This document shows positions 27,389-36,442 of a stretch of DNA of 64,000 nt, one piece after another (position 1 is the first letter of the stretch; the number at the start of each line of letters is the position of its first letter). The stretch comes from Lactobacillus hominis DSM 23910 = CRBIP 24.179 (GTDB taxonomy: Bacteria; Bacillota; Bacilli; Lactobacillales; Lactobacillaceae). The position numbers were made by a program, and so were the translations under genes. The stretch covers positions 62,001 to 126,000 of the forward strand of contig NZ_CAKE01000010.1 of the NCBI RefSeq assembly GCF_000296835.1, read 5' to 3'. The notes beneath the pieces were generated by a model. It saw only the letters and a list, made by a program, of their open reading frames with translations. It was not told where the DNA came from and did not search any database.

Positions 27389-28012
27389 ATGAAGACAAAT
27401 GATCAAATTGCAAATTGGGCAATGGACTTACAAAGTTTGGCTCAAGCGGGATTGCATTATGGACATGATGTATTTGATCGCGAACGTTATGAAGAAATTC
27501 GCAAAATTGCGGGTGAGATGATGGAAGCTAAGACTGGCCTTCCTAAAGAGCAAATTAAAACACTATTTTTAGGTGATGAAGGCTACCAAACGCCTAAAAT
27601 TGATACTCGAGCTGCAATTTTTAAGGATAATAAAATTTTATTGGTCAGAGAAAAAAAGACACAGGAGTGGTCATTGCCTGGTGGCTGGAATGATTATGAT
27701 CAAACCACTGCTAAAAATTGTGTTAAAGAAGCTCGTGAAGAAGCGGGAAGAATAGTAGAACCGATTAAGATTATTGCAGTGCAAGATCGGAATCATCATA
27801 ATAAGCCTGTTATTGCAACTAATATTACGAAAATATTTTATTTATGTAAGGAAATTAGTGGAAAGTTTACGCCAAATGATGAAACGGATGCATGTGATTA
27901 TTTTAATTTAGATAATTTACCTAAACTTTCACTTGGACGAAATACTAAAGAACAAATTGTAATGTGTTTTGATGCAAATAATGATCCTGACTGGGATACT
28001 AAATTTGAATAA
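27389..28012 (+). CDS. NUDIX hydrolase with N-terminal NUDIX-associated domain
   Basis: A 207-residue protein. The first ~60 residues (WAMDLQSLAQAGLHYG, DRERYEEIRKIAGEMM) match the helical NUDIX_N domain that precedes the NUDIX fold in Firmicute ADP-ribose/CDP-choline type hydrolases. The NUDIX box reads GGWNDYDQTTAKNCVKEAREEAG: the first box glutamate is Gln, while the catalytic REEAG core is intact. The substrate is probably a nucleoside diphosphate linked to another moiety. It lies 30 bp after the HAD gene, so the two likely form a small metabolite house-cleaning operon. Confidence 0.87.
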   Translation: MKTNDQIANWAMDLQSLAQAGLHYGHDVFDRERYEEIRKIAGEMMEAKTGLPKEQIKTLFLGDEGYQTPKIDTRAAIFKDNKILLVREKKTQEWSLPGGWNDYDQTTAKNCVKEAREEAGRIVEPIKIIAVQDRNHHNKPVIATNITKIFYLCKEISGKFTPNDETDACDYFNLDNLPKLSLGRNTKEQIVMCFDANNDPDWDTKFE

Positions 28013-28015
28013 AAT

Positions 28016-28056
28016 TAGTAAAGTAGCTCCAATATTTTTGATTTGGGGCTATTTTC
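28016..28056 (+). terminator. Terminator of the HAD-NUDIX operon
   Basis: TAGCTCCAA pairs with TTGGGGCTA and a T-rich tail follows. The stem is imperfect. Confidence 0.6.
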
Positions 28057-28079
28057 GTAGAATTTTAAGGTTATATTGA

Positions 28080-28978
28080 ATGAATCAAATTATATATTTT
28101 ATTTCAGTTGTTAAAAACAATAACTTTGCTAAACCGGCTGAGGAATGCCATATTTCGCAGCCTGCGATTTCTCAACAGATTAAGGACCTAGAGAATAGTT
28201 TAGGTGTTAGAATAGTTTAGGTGTTAAATTGCTAGATAGAAAAGGGCGTACCTTTCAGGTAACAGCAGCAGGTCAATATTTTTACCAGCATGGTCAAGAC
28301 TTGCTGACTAGTTATAATGAATTAATTGCTCAAACAAAAGAAATAGCTGAAAAAGAGCAAAGTAATTATGTTTTGAGGTTAGGCTACTTAAGAGATTTTG
28401 GAACTAATGAATTTTTACAGGCTGTAGCTGACTTTTCAAAAAAGTATCCCGAAGTGAAAGTTAGAATTCACTCTAGTAATCATGAAGAGCTTCTTCAATT
28501 ATTGCGGGATGATAAAATTGACCTGAGTTTCAGCGATTTAAGACGTGCGCCATCAAATAAATATGTCAACGAGTATCTAACTAAGTCTAATTTTGAAGTT
28601 GTAATAAATAAACGTTTAATTGGTAGTAGAAAGAAAATAACCAGTCACGAATTAGCAGAATTTCCTTGCATTTTAATTGTTGGAAATAGTGAAAAAGACA
28701 ACGAACTTGAATATTGTCGTACAGTGTTTGAAATTGAAAGTAACTTTAAGCTGGTTGGCACTTATGACGAGGCGCTTGTGCAGACAATTGCAGGTGAAGG
28801 ATATTTTTTGACTAATGAAGGAACTAGAAAGGGCATTACTAATGATGAATTAAAAAAATTAGACTTGATGAATGGCAAGCAGCAAATAATTCAGCAATAT
28901 TATACTTTTTGGAAGATAGATAATTCTGGATTTTATATTGAAGAGTTTGCTGATATCTTGAAGAAGCAATTTAGGTGA
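28080..28978 (+). pseudogene. LysR-family regulator disrupted by a 17-bp tandem duplication
   Basis: From the ATG at 28080 the frame gives a normal LTTR helix-turn-helix (NNFAKPAEECHISQPAISQQ, IKDLENSLGV) and then stops. The same gene resumes in another frame with LGVKLLDRKGRTF and a complete effector domain to 28978. The break coincides exactly with two tandem copies of a 17-base unit at 28193-28226. Removing one copy restores ENSLGVKLLDRKG, the standard LTTR sequence. The gene is therefore inactive here, but by a change that slippage or recombination could reverse. It precedes the response-regulator gene by 13 bp, so it may belong to that operon. Confidence 0.88.
28193..28226 (+). repeat. 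Perfect 17-bp tandem duplication inside the LysR gene
   Basis: The unit GAATAGTTTAGGTGTTA is present twice in direct succession (28193-28209 and 28210-28226). Because 17 is not a multiple of three, the duplication shifts the frame and introduces a stop. Confidence 0.95.
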
Positions 28979-28991
28979 TTGAGGAATTAAG

Positions 28992-29687
28992 ATGAAAGAT
29001 GTAAAAATTCTGCTAGTCGAAGATGAGGAAAGTCTAGCTAGTTTTATTCAACCTGAGCTTGAGTTAGAAGGCTATGATGTAGTTTGGGCTCAAAATGGTA
29101 AAGAGGGACTGGAACTTTTTAAAAAGGAAAAGCCCACTTTAATTCTTCTTGATTGGATGCTGCCGATTTACGATGGGATCACCGTATTAAGAAGAATTAG
29201 AAAAGTTAGTGATATACCTATAATAATGCTGACTGCTCGCAATCAAGCTTCAGATATCAGTAATGCCTTAGATCAAGGTTTAGATGATTATATGACTAAG
29301 CCTTTTGAAATAGAGGAACTTTTTGCTCGAATTAGAGTAATTCTGAGAAGGTTAGAGCGTGAGAAAAAGCAAACAGTTAGTTCTAATTTAGAATTTAGTT
29401 CTTTAAAAATTGACTTACTTTCTCATAAATTTTGGTGTGACGGAAAAGAGATCTATTTAACTCCAAAAGAATATGCATTGATGTGTGAATTAATGAATGA
29501 TCCTGAAAAAGTTAAAAGCAGGGATGAGTTGCTAGATATTGTTTGGGGCTATGATTTTGTAGGACAAACTAATACAGTTGATGTCTATGTCAGAGCCTTG
29601 CGAACTAAATTAGGAAAACAGCGTAACTTAATTAAAACTATACGTGGCTATGGCTACTGTTTGAGAAAGTCGGCTGATAATGAATAA
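28992..29687 (+). CDS. OmpR-family response regulator
   Basis: A 231-residue regulator. The receiver domain has acidic residues EDEE, phospho-acceptor Asp54 in LILLDWMLP, Thr in MLTARN and Lys in MTKPFE. The C-terminal winged helix of the PhoB/OmpR type ends in TVDVYVRALRTKLG and TIRGYGYCL. It overlaps the sensor kinase gene by 8 bp, so the pair forms a two-component system resembling ArlRS or CsrRS-type systems of Firmicutes. The broken LysR lies 13 bp upstream. A PepSY-domain gene downstream is a plausible target. Confidence 0.92.
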   Translation: MKDVKILLVEDEESLASFIQPELELEGYDVVWAQNGKEGLELFKKEKPTLILLDWMLPIYDGITVLRRIRKVSDIPIIMLTARNQASDISNALDQGLDDYMTKPFEIEELFARIRVILRRLEREKKQTVSSNLEFSSLKIDLLSHKFWCDGKEIYLTPKEYALMCELMNDPEKVKSRDELLDIVWGYDFVGQTNTVDVYVRALRTKLGKQRNLIKTIRGYGYCLRKSADNE

Positions 29688-31029
29688 AAAAATTAAAACC
29701 ACTTCGCAGCAATTGACTCGTCTTTTTTTAAGCTTATTTATTGTTATACTTTTATTAGTAAACTTAGCTTTTGCTGGAGTTTCGATAACTTTTATTTATA
29801 ATAATGCACATCAGCAGGCAGAAGAAGTTATTGATACAGTTAGTGATAATATTAGCGATCATGATGAGCATAAAAATAAAAAAGAGTGGAAATTATTTCT
29901 TAATGCATATCTTGCTAGACAAAGTAATGACGCTATTGCTTTGAAGACTCCTAAGGGAAAGACTGTTTATTCTGAAGATGGTGAAGAATTATTTGAAAAA
30001 GTAAAGGATAGAAGAAATTTTAATCACGTTATTTTTCTAAATAATAGTGTTTATTACTTACAGAATGAATATGCAGACGATTATAAAGTCTCAGTACTGT
30101 TAAACGTTAATGATCTTTTTACTTTAATTACCCATTTATTATTGGCAATTATTGTGTTAAATTTATTCGCTATAATTTGTTCAATTCCACTAATTAAGCG
30201 TTTTTCAAGAAAGTGGAGTCAGCCTTTAGAGAAAATAGATCGAGGTATTGCAGCAATTGAGCAACAAACAACAGCTGAAAAGAAGGTTTTTGTTCCTAAA
30301 CAGCCAGTAGAAATTCGTCATGTAGCTCAATCACTTAATGAGCTATTAGAATATCAAAATAAGGCAATTCAGCGCGAGCAGCAATTTGTCACTGATGCCT
30401 CTCATGAACTAAAAACTCCACTCGCAGCAATTCGTGGTCACATAAACTTAATTAAAAGGCGAGGAGAGGATCATCCAGAAATTATTGCTAAATCACTCAA
30501 ATATATTGATTCCGAATCGAGCCGAATGGAAGTTTTGGTTAATGAACTTTTAGAGTTAGGGCGCGCCCAGAAACAACATCAATCGATTGAACCAGTTGAT
30601 CTAGTTTCGATAGTTCAAAAAGAAAGTGAAATAGTTGAGCAAGAATATAATTGTCGGATATCAGTTTTAAGTCCCAAGAAAGTTTTCTATCCAATTGAAA
30701 TCAAAGATTTTCGATTAGTTATTCATAATTTGTTAGATAATGCAGCTAAATATTCTCAGATGGAAGGCCAAGTAATTGTTAAATTACAAAAAGATCATAA
30801 ATATTTGACCTTATTAGTGAAAGATTATGGAATTGGTATTAAAAAAGAAAATTATGAAAAGATATTTGATCGTTTTTATCGAGAGGATCAAGCTCACTCA
30901 AGTAAGATTAAAGGTACTGGCATCGGGCTAGCAATTGTAAAAGAAATAATTGAAAAATATCATGGAAAAATTAGAGTTATTCCTAATATGACTAAAGAAA
31001 CCATTTTTGAAGTCAGACTACCGCTTTAA
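29680..31029 (+). CDS. Sensor histidine kinase (ArlS-like)
   Basis: A 449-residue membrane kinase. Transmembrane helix 1 spans about residues 17-40, followed by an extracytoplasmic sensor of about 110 residues; helix 2 spans about 148-170, followed by a HAMP-like linker. The dimerisation domain carries phospho-acceptor His242 in DASHELKTPLAAIRGH. The ATPase domain has N-box LLDNAAKYS, G1 VKDYGIGI, F-box and G2 GTGIGLAIV. It phosphorylates the regulator encoded immediately upstream. The sensed signal is unknown. Translational overlap suggests strict coupling. Confidence 0.92.
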   Translation: MNKKIKTTSQQLTRLFLSLFIVILLLVNLAFAGVSITFIYNNAHQQAEEVIDTVSDNISDHDEHKNKKEWKLFLNAYLARQSNDAIALKTPKGKTVYSEDGEELFEKVKDRRNFNHVIFLNNSVYYLQNEYADDYKVSVLLNVNDLFTLITHLLLAIIVLNLFAIICSIPLIKRFSRKWSQPLEKIDRGIAAIEQQTTAEKKVFVPKQPVEIRHVAQSLNELLEYQNKAIQREQQFVTDASHELKTPLAAIRGHINLIKRRGEDHPEIIAKSLKYIDSESSRMEVLVNELLELGRAQKQHQSIEPVDLVSIVQKESEIVEQEYNCRISVLSPKKVFYPIEIKDFRLVIHNLLDNAAKYSQMEGQVIVKLQKDHKYLTLLVKDYGIGIKKENYEKIFDRFYREDQAHSSKIKGTGIGLAIVKEIIEKYHGKIRVIPNMTKETIFEVRLPL

Positions 31030-31158
31030 ATAGAAAATAAAAAAATTTTCATTTAATTTATATCTAGTCTTGGTCTTTAAACACTCATTTTTTCGTAAAC
31101 TAAATATACAAAGTTAAGCAATAAGAAAAATATTTAAAGAAAAAGTGAGGAATTTATC

Positions 31159-31809
31159 ATGAAGACAAACATTAAGAAATTATCTTTAGGAGCAGCAGTT
31201 TTAGGTTTAGCATTTGGTGGAACTAGTCTTACTTTGATTAATCAAGCACACGCATCGACTGGAACAGAAACTACTAAACAAGCCAACACTTCTGGCACTA
31301 TTAATCTTTCTCAAAATGATGCAATTAATAAATTCAATGAAAAATTTGGCTCAAACTCAATTAAGGAGATTGAACTAAAGCATAAGAAAAATAGTTATGT
31401 TTATGAAATAGAAGGCTTTGATTCTGAAAAAGAATATAAAATTAAGATTGATGCAAATACTGGTAAGATTTTAAAGGTTAAGTCAGAAAAACTTGATGCT
31501 GATGATAAAGAAGAAGCTTTAGATATCACGGGTTTAATAAATAGAAGCGAGGCAACCAAGATTGCTCAAAGTAAAAGCTCAGGTCAAGCAGTGAAGTGGT
31601 CTTTAGAAATGGATGATAAACAACCAGTTTGGGAAGTTAAATTAAAAGATGGCGATAAAGACACTGAAGTTAAGATCGATGCTAAAACCCAAAAAGTTCT
31701 AAAGACTAAGACAGATGATGATAAACATGATAAGAAACATGACAATAAAAAGGCTCAATCTGACAAAAAAGATAAGAGTCAAGATCATGATGACAAGATG
31801 TATTATTAA
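31159..31809 (+). CDS. Secreted PepSY-domain protein
   Basis: A 216-residue precursor. The signal peptide is KKLSLGAAVLGLAFGG with an AHA cleavage site near residue 32. Two PepSY repeats follow: DAINKFNEKFG...YKIKIDANTGKILKVKSE and RSEATKIAQSKSS...EVKIDAKTQKVLKTKTD. The tail is very rich in Lys, Asp and His (HDKKHDNKKAQSDKKD) and ends abruptly. PepSY modules are often encoded next to two-component systems and are thought to modulate proteases or bind the envelope. The gene's 3' end overlaps a scrap of a zinc alcohol dehydrogenase, so its last residues may be a rearrangement junction. Confidence 0.83.
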   Translation: MKTNIKKLSLGAAVLGLAFGGTSLTLINQAHASTGTETTKQANTSGTINLSQNDAINKFNEKFGSNSIKEIELKHKKNSYVYEIEGFDSEKEYKIKIDANTGKILKVKSEKLDADDKEEALDITGLINRSEATKIAQSKSSGQAVKWSLEMDDKQPVWEVKLKDGDKDTEVKIDAKTQKVLKTKTDDDKHDKKHDNKKAQSDKKDKSQDHDDKMYY

Positions 31810-31928
31810 AGGCAGTTCTTGCTGGCAAGATTAATCCAGGAAAAGTCCTTACTAAGAGTTTTGACTTAGATCATATTCAAGAAGCTTATGAAGCAATCAA
31901 GTCATTGATTATTGTTAATGAAGAGTAA
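31806..31928 (+). pseudogene. C-terminal scrap of a zinc alcohol dehydrogenase
   Basis: The frame reads LKAVLAGKINPGKVLTKSFD...IQEAYEAIKSLIIVNEE and stops. This corresponds closely to the last 40 residues of the intact dehydrogenase ending at 4609 (LKAVLDGKINPGKVFTKTYD). No start, no cofactor domain and no zinc site remain. It overlaps the PepSY stop by four bases, showing that the two genes were joined by a deletion. Confidence 0.85.
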
Positions 31929-31943
31929 TTTTTAAATAGAATC

Positions 31944-31973
31944 AAAAAAAAGACAGCGCAGGCTGTCTTTTTT
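31944..31973 (+). terminator. Rho-independent terminator
   Basis: AAAAAAGACAGC pairs with GCTGTCTTTTTT around a short loop. Confidence 0.87.
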
Positions 31974-32089
31974 GCATGTTAGGTATAATTTTTAACCACT
32001 TAGCTAAGTTTTATTGAAAATTATCTCTCTGATAGTAAAATTAAATTAAAATAAGATTAATGAACGAATAATAAAAGAGGTATATAAAA

Positions 32090-32836
32090 ATGTTTTTCAG
32101 TAAAAATGAAGAAGATAAAGCTAAGTTAGTTAATGAAGTTTTAAGCAAAGACAGTTTTGATAAGTTAAATATTGAATTGATTGATATTGATCTTAAGGTT
32201 GAATCTGGTAATAGCTTTGAAATTCATTATCGTGGTCCTTTGGATGAAAAGCCAAGCGTAGAATTTAAGAATGATGGTCTTGAGGTTAAAGAACCAAAGG
32301 TAGATCGTAAACATGGTAAATTTTGGAAAAAAGGTTTTATTGAAGTAAATTTAGTTAGTCATAATGACAGTGGTAACTTGGTTGTTACGGTTCCAGATGG
32401 TCATCATTTAAGTGAAGTAAAAACTACTACAGTAAGTGGTGATACAGATATTAAGAATTTGATTGTTGATTCTTTAGCTGTTTTTGTAGCAAATGGCGAT
32501 ATAAATTTGAATAAAGGTCAATATGATGAAGTAAAATTAACTACAACTTCAGGAGACATTGATCTTAAAAAAGTAGCAGTAAGACAAGGAAAAGTGAAAC
32601 TAACAAGCGGTGACTCTAAAATAGAAGATAGTACGGTTTTTGATGAACTTAAAGTTTCAACAACTTCAGGAGATAATTTAGTTAAAGACGTAAAAGTTGC
32701 TCAGTATCGACTGAGTACTTTAAGTGGAGATAATTCACTCTTTGGGAAAAATGGATCAACTGAAAAAGTAAATAGTGCCAATGGTGAAGGCACTATTATT
32801 TTAAGTACCTTATCGGGAGATAATACGGTCAAGTAA
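32090..32836 (+). CDS. DUF4097 family beta-helix protein
   Basis: A 248-residue protein with a short N-terminal helical part (KAKLVNEVLSKDSFDKLN) followed by a repeating beta-solenoid: SGDTDI, NGDINL, SGDIDL, SGDSKI, SGDNLV, SGDNSL, SGDNTV at roughly 20-residue spacing. This is the DUF4097/DUF4098 adhesin-like fold, often encoded near envelope-stress genes such as LiaG and PspC systems. No signal peptide is visible, so it is probably cytoplasmic or membrane-associated. It is monocistronic with AGAGG before the ATG and a terminator at 32879. Confidence 0.85.
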   Translation: MFFSKNEEDKAKLVNEVLSKDSFDKLNIELIDIDLKVESGNSFEIHYRGPLDEKPSVEFKNDGLEVKEPKVDRKHGKFWKKGFIEVNLVSHNDSGNLVVTVPDGHHLSEVKTTTVSGDTDIKNLIVDSLAVFVANGDINLNKGQYDEVKLTTTSGDIDLKKVAVRQGKVKLTSGDSKIEDSTVFDELKVSTTSGDNLVKDVKVAQYRLSTLSGDNSLFGKNGSTEKVNSANGEGTIILSTLSGDNTVK

Positions 32837-32878
32837 CTTAGTTGAACAGAAACAAGGTTGATTATAAAAGTAGAATAT

Positions 32879-32914
32879 GAAAAAATGCCATAATTTAAAA
32901 AATGGCGTTTTTTT
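32879..32914 (+). terminator. Terminator of the DUF4097 gene
   Basis: AAAAAATGCCAT pairs with ATGGCGTTTTTTT with one G-T pair around a 10-nt loop. Confidence 0.8.
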
Positions 32915-32927
32915 AATTATGAAGTAA

Positions 32928-33332
32928 GATATTAGCGATAAAATTTTAAAAAAGTGTATTTTTAAATTGGGAGATTTGGTTGATTGGGCAAATAATAATA
33001 AAGACAAAATCCATCCAGTAAAATATGCTGCGGATTTACATTTTAAATTTGTGTCAATTCATCCATTCAGAGATGGTAATGGTAGGACGGCTAGATTATT
33101 AATGAATTTAGCATTAACGGAAGCGGGATATCCAGTAGTGAACGTGTTTCCAGACGAAGAATCTAGAAATAAATACATGGATGTTTTAGCAAAGAGTAGA
33201 CGAAAGAATGACCCTGAAATTTTTGAGAATTTAATTGGGGAATATACGGAAAAAGCGTTAAAGAATCGTATAAAAATACTTGAATTAAACGAGCATAATA
33301 TCGAACAAGCAAGAAAAGAAACAAATTTATAA
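32928..33332 (+). pseudogene. Fic-domain protein, N-terminally truncated
   Basis: The frame is open from a stop at 32925 and contains only the second half of a Fic/DOC protein. The core motif HPFRDGNGRTAR is complete, followed by the helix LLMNLALTEAGYPVV and a C-terminal helical segment. No ATG or ribosome-binding site precedes it; the only start is a TTG at 32967. Fic enzymes transfer AMP from ATP to protein hydroxyls. Here the N-terminal helices that carry the flap and the inhibitory glutamate motif are gone. Residual expression of an unrestrained Fic core is conceivable but not supported. Confidence 0.75.
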
Positions 33333-33339
33333 AAAAATA

Positions 33340-33367
33340 TTGACATCTGTGATATTTATATTAAAAT
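33340..33367 (+). promoter_or_regulatory. Promoter of the first T-box transcript
   Basis: TTGACA (33340) and TAAAAT (33362) are 16 bp apart. They precede the T-box leader by about 20 bp. Confidence 0.7.
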
Positions 33368-33384
33368 TGTTTTTAACAAATTTA

Positions 33385-33667
33385 ATTAATCTGAAAACAA
33401 AGAGAAAGAAGAGTAGCTTAATCTTTATTTGCAGCGAGTCTCGTTAGGTGTGAGGAGATAATTTCTAAGATTAAATGAAAATCACTTTCGAGTTCTAATT
33501 CTAAATTTTTTAGTAAGAGTTAGTGGGAGCACCCATTATAGTGCCTGCGTATCGTCAAGTAATTGACTGCACGTGAAAGGTATTGCTAGTAATAGCAATA
33601 TAAATAAAGGGTGGTACCACGCTCAAAGCGTCCTTCAACTATTTATTTAGTTGAGGGACTTTTTTGT
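33385..33667 (+). ncRNA. T-box riboswitch upstream of brnQ (copy 1)
   Basis: This leader RNA has the conserved T-box sequence GGGTGGTACCACG (33609-33621). It is followed by the terminator GCGTCCTTCAACT / AGTTGAGGGACTTTTTT, which overlaps the competing antiterminator. A Stem I region with an AGTA element (near 33410), a GGTGTGAGGAG loop and a Stem II/III area precede it. The 3' side of Stem I contains GAAAATCAC, so the specifier may be AUC (Ile), which fits a branched-chain amino acid transporter. Uncharged tRNA would stabilise antitermination and switch the transporter on. Confidence 0.9.
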
Positions 33668-33695
33668 TATCAGAGATAGTTTTGGAGGAAAAAAT

Positions 33696-35069
33696 ATGAC
33701 CGATTATACATCGAAAAAACTCACATGGAAAAATTACCTAGTTGTTGCATCCTTGCTATTTGGCCTATTTTTTGGAGCCGGTAACTTAATTTTCCCACTT
33801 CATTTGGGACAACTTGCTGGGGCAAACTGGGGCACCGCGGCTCTTGGATTTTTGATTACTGGTGTTTTGCTTCCATTACTTTCTGTATTAGCTGTTGCAA
33901 TTACACATGCAGATGGGGTTTATGACATCGGAAAACCATTAGGTGCAGGTTTTGCTGTAGTATTTATGGTTTTAATCCATGCTACAATTGGTCCTTTATT
34001 TGGTACACCAAGAACAGCAACTGTTTCGTTCACAGTAGGAATTGCGCCATTTGTTCCTAAGAGTATGCAAGGACCTGCATTATTAATTTTTTCTGCTTTG
34101 TTCTTTTTAGCAGCTTTTGGCTTTTCTTACCATCAAAACAATATTTTATCTAATGTTGGTAAAGTCTTAAATCCATTATTTTTATCTTTATTATTCTTGG
34201 TATTCGTTGTAGCATTTGCTCGTCCTTTAGGAAATCCTCAAACCGCTGCAGTAACAGCTGCTTACAAGCACGGTGCTTTAGTTAACGGATTCTTAGAAGG
34301 ATATAACACAATGGATGCCTTGGCTGGTTTAGCCTTTGGTGTTACTGTAGTTACAGCCGTTCGTGGAATGGGACAAAAAGATGCTAAAAGCGTATCAAAA
34401 GTTGTTGCTAAATCAGGATTTCTGGCAGTTTTAGCCATTGGATTTATCTACTTATTGTTAATCTTAATGGGAGCAATGTCACTCGGACGTTTTGCAGTTT
34501 CTGATAATGGTGGGGTTGCATTTAATCAAATCGTTAACGTTTATGGCGGAGTATTTGGACAAGCATTACTAGCATTTTTATTAACTGTTACTTGTTTGAC
34601 TACTGCAGTTGGTTTAGTTGCTGCTTTTGCTCAAGACTTCCATAAGCATTTCCCACAAGTTAGCTACCATGCTTGGTTAGCTCTTAGCTGCTTGGCCTCA
34701 TTTTTAGCTGCTAACTTTGGTTTAGATACAATCATTGCTTGGTCAACTCCAATGTTAATGTTCCTATATCCTTTATCAATGGTGTTAATTTTATTATCTG
34801 TCTGCTCACCATTGTTTAAGACGGACGGCGTTGTTTACTTCTTTGTAATCCTATTTACAGTTGTTCCAGCATTAGGAGATATGGTAGTAGCATTTCCAAG
34901 CGTTGTAAGTCAAAGTTCATTTGGTTTGACAGTAGCTTCTGTAAGAAATCATTTACCTTTGGCTAACATGGGACTTTCATGGCTTGTACCAGCTTTAGTT
35001 GGTTTAGCAATTGGATTAGTTGTTCATTTTGTTAAAAATAAGAAAGTAGCTTCTGCATTAGAAGATTAA
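33696..35069 (+). CDS. brnQ: Branched-chain amino acid:cation symporter BrnQ (copy 1)
   Basis: A LIVCS-family carrier of 457 residues with about 12 transmembrane helices. The family signature FGLFFGAGNLIFPLHLGQLAG is at the first helix and TPRTATVSF follows in helix 3. These transporters import Leu, Ile and Val with sodium or protons. The ATG at 33696 has GGAGG eight bases upstream; an earlier in-frame start at 33651 lies inside the leader terminator and is rejected. Expression is gated by the upstream T-box. A clear paralog with its own T-box is at 39885. Confidence 0.95.
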   Translation: MTDYTSKKLTWKNYLVVASLLFGLFFGAGNLIFPLHLGQLAGANWGTAALGFLITGVLLPLLSVLAVAITHADGVYDIGKPLGAGFAVVFMVLIHATIGPLFGTPRTATVSFTVGIAPFVPKSMQGPALLIFSALFFLAAFGFSYHQNNILSNVGKVLNPLFLSLLFLVFVVAFARPLGNPQTAAVTAAYKHGALVNGFLEGYNTMDALAGLAFGVTVVTAVRGMGQKDAKSVSKVVAKSGFLAVLAIGFIYLLLILMGAMSLGRFAVSDNGGVAFNQIVNVYGGVFGQALLAFLLTVTCLTTAVGLVAAFAQDFHKHFPQVSYHAWLALSCLASFLAANFGLDTIIAWSTPMLMFLYPLSMVLILLSVCSPLFKTDGVVYFFVILFTVVPALGDMVVAFPSVVSQSSFGLTVASVRNHLPLANMGLSWLVPALVGLAIGLVVHFVKNKKVASALED

Positions 35070-35071
35070 AG

Positions 35072-35108
35072 GAAAACTCTGCTAATTGATTTTGGCAGAG
35101 TTTTTTCT
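35072..35108 (+). terminator. Terminator of brnQ copy 1
   Basis: AAACTCTGC pairs with GCAGAGTTT followed by TTTC. Confidence 0.82.
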
Positions 35109-35153
35109 TTGTAAAAAAATAACGATTTAGTGCTTCTATAGTAGGACTTAAAA

Positions 35154-35631
35154 ATGATTAGTAAAAGTTTTCTTGATCTGTTTTTATTGATCATAAGAAA
35201 GCTAATAACCCCAATGACAACATCTGCACAACAAGCCTTGCATCAAGACCTAATTACTTTATTAAATACTAAGAAAATAAATCAAGTTTCTATTAAAGAG
35301 CTAACGCAAACATCAAACGTTGCACGAAGTACTTTCTACGCATATTACGATAATATAGACAATTTATTAGAAGAAGTAGAAGATACTTTTATAGAGAATC
35401 TGAATACGCTTGATCAGGGTATCACAGATCCGGCTGCAAATAACTTTACGTATTTTTATGAAGTGTTAAGTTATGTTGAAAAAATAGCAATCTGCTGTCA
35501 GCCTTATTAATTAAAGATTACGATTATCGTTTAGTTGAAAAATGGAAGACTGCAATTAAGGCTAATTTGTATCGGCTTTTTAAATTAGCTGATCCTAATA
35601 TTAAAGCTGAACTTTTATTTGAAATAACAGC
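35154..35631 (+). pseudogene. TetR-family regulator, frameshifted and fused to a metallo-hydrolase fragment
   Basis: The DNA-binding part is intact: LHQDLITLLNTKKINQVSIK, then the helix-turn-helix ELTQTSNVARSTFYAYYDN. At about 35490 the frame shifts (ATAGCAATCTGC) into a stop, while the TetR C-terminus continues in another frame (LLSALLIKDYDYRLVEKWK, YRLFKLADPN) up to about 35630. There it passes without a break into a metallo-beta-lactamase sequence. The true start is uncertain (ATG 35154 or 35214; neither has a good ribosome-binding site). Confidence 0.78.
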
Positions 35632-36079
35632 AAGCGAGCAACTAGCTAAATTAGGAATTAAGCCAAGTGATATTGACTACGTTATCATTTCACACCTTGA
35701 CTGCGATCATGCCAATGGGTTACGGCAAATTTAAAGATGCCAAGAATATTATGGTAGCGCGGTCAGAATATGAGTACGCTCAGAAGCATCCTTATATTCG
35801 TTTTAAGAAAAAATGGTGGGATGGTATGGACTTTACTTCATTAATATTCCGGGACACACTGCTGGACTAATTGCTACTAAGATCACTAATAGTGATGGCA
35901 AATATTTCCTTTATTATGGGGATGGCTATGGTGAAAAATCTTGGAAAGATATGGTAACATCTGGCATTTCAATGGATAAAAGTGCTCAAAAGAAGTCACT
36001 CGAGTGGATTAGAGAAGAAAGTTTAGATCCAAATTGTGTGAGATCATTAGCTTGTCACGGGATTGAAAAAAAGCCCTGA
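35632..36079 (+). pseudogene. Metallo-beta-lactamase-fold hydrolase, truncated with two frameshifts
   Basis: Three pieces in different frames make up one gene: LAKLGIKPSDIDYVIISHLDCDHANGL (motif HxxCDH, the zinc site with Cys in place of the usual first Ala-type residue), KDAKNIMVARSEYEYAQKHP, and YFINIPGHTAGLIATKI with FLYYGDGYG. An extra A near 35731 and a second shift near 35830 break it. The N-terminus is replaced by TetR sequence. The arrangement resembles AHL-lactonase-like enzymes, but the gene is dead. Confidence 0.8.
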
Positions 36080-36156
36080 ATTGTTTGAATTTTAATTAGT
36101 AAATTCTATTTAAATAAGTCCTTATGCACATCATTAAAATTCATCCCTTTATACAT

Positions 36157-36392
36157 ATCAGGGGTGCTATTTTTGATGGCCTATCAGGTGGTCAAAGACA
36201 GAAGATCGTTTTAGCTAGAGAAAAAATTCATGATAGTGATATTATTTTGATTGACGAAGGAACTAGTGCTATTGATCAAAAAGCAACAATGAATATCTTG
36301 GAAAAGTTGCTGGAAAGCAACAATTTGCTCATAATTTTAATGAGAATATGCGACAGTTGTTTGATAGGGAAATTTATTTAAGTAAAAATTAG
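36157..36392 (+). pseudogene. ABC transporter ATPase, C-terminal remnant
   Basis: The fragment starts just before the ABC signature LSGGQRQKIVLAREKI and includes Walker B ILIDEGTSAID. Then it shifts frame near 36310 and continues as QFAHNFNENMRQLFDREIYL to a stop at 36392. No Walker A remains. A related C-terminal scrap (IAHNFNEGMHILFDREIHL) is at 63370-63486, so both derive from the same type of exporter. Confidence 0.85.
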
Positions 36393-36442
36393 CACTTGTT
36401 TTCAAAATCATTTTTTTATAAAATACAATAAATTAAAAATCT

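Noticed and set aside
28193-28226. Possible CRISPR-like repeat
   Set aside because: Only two adjacent copies without spacers. It is a tandem duplication inside a gene.
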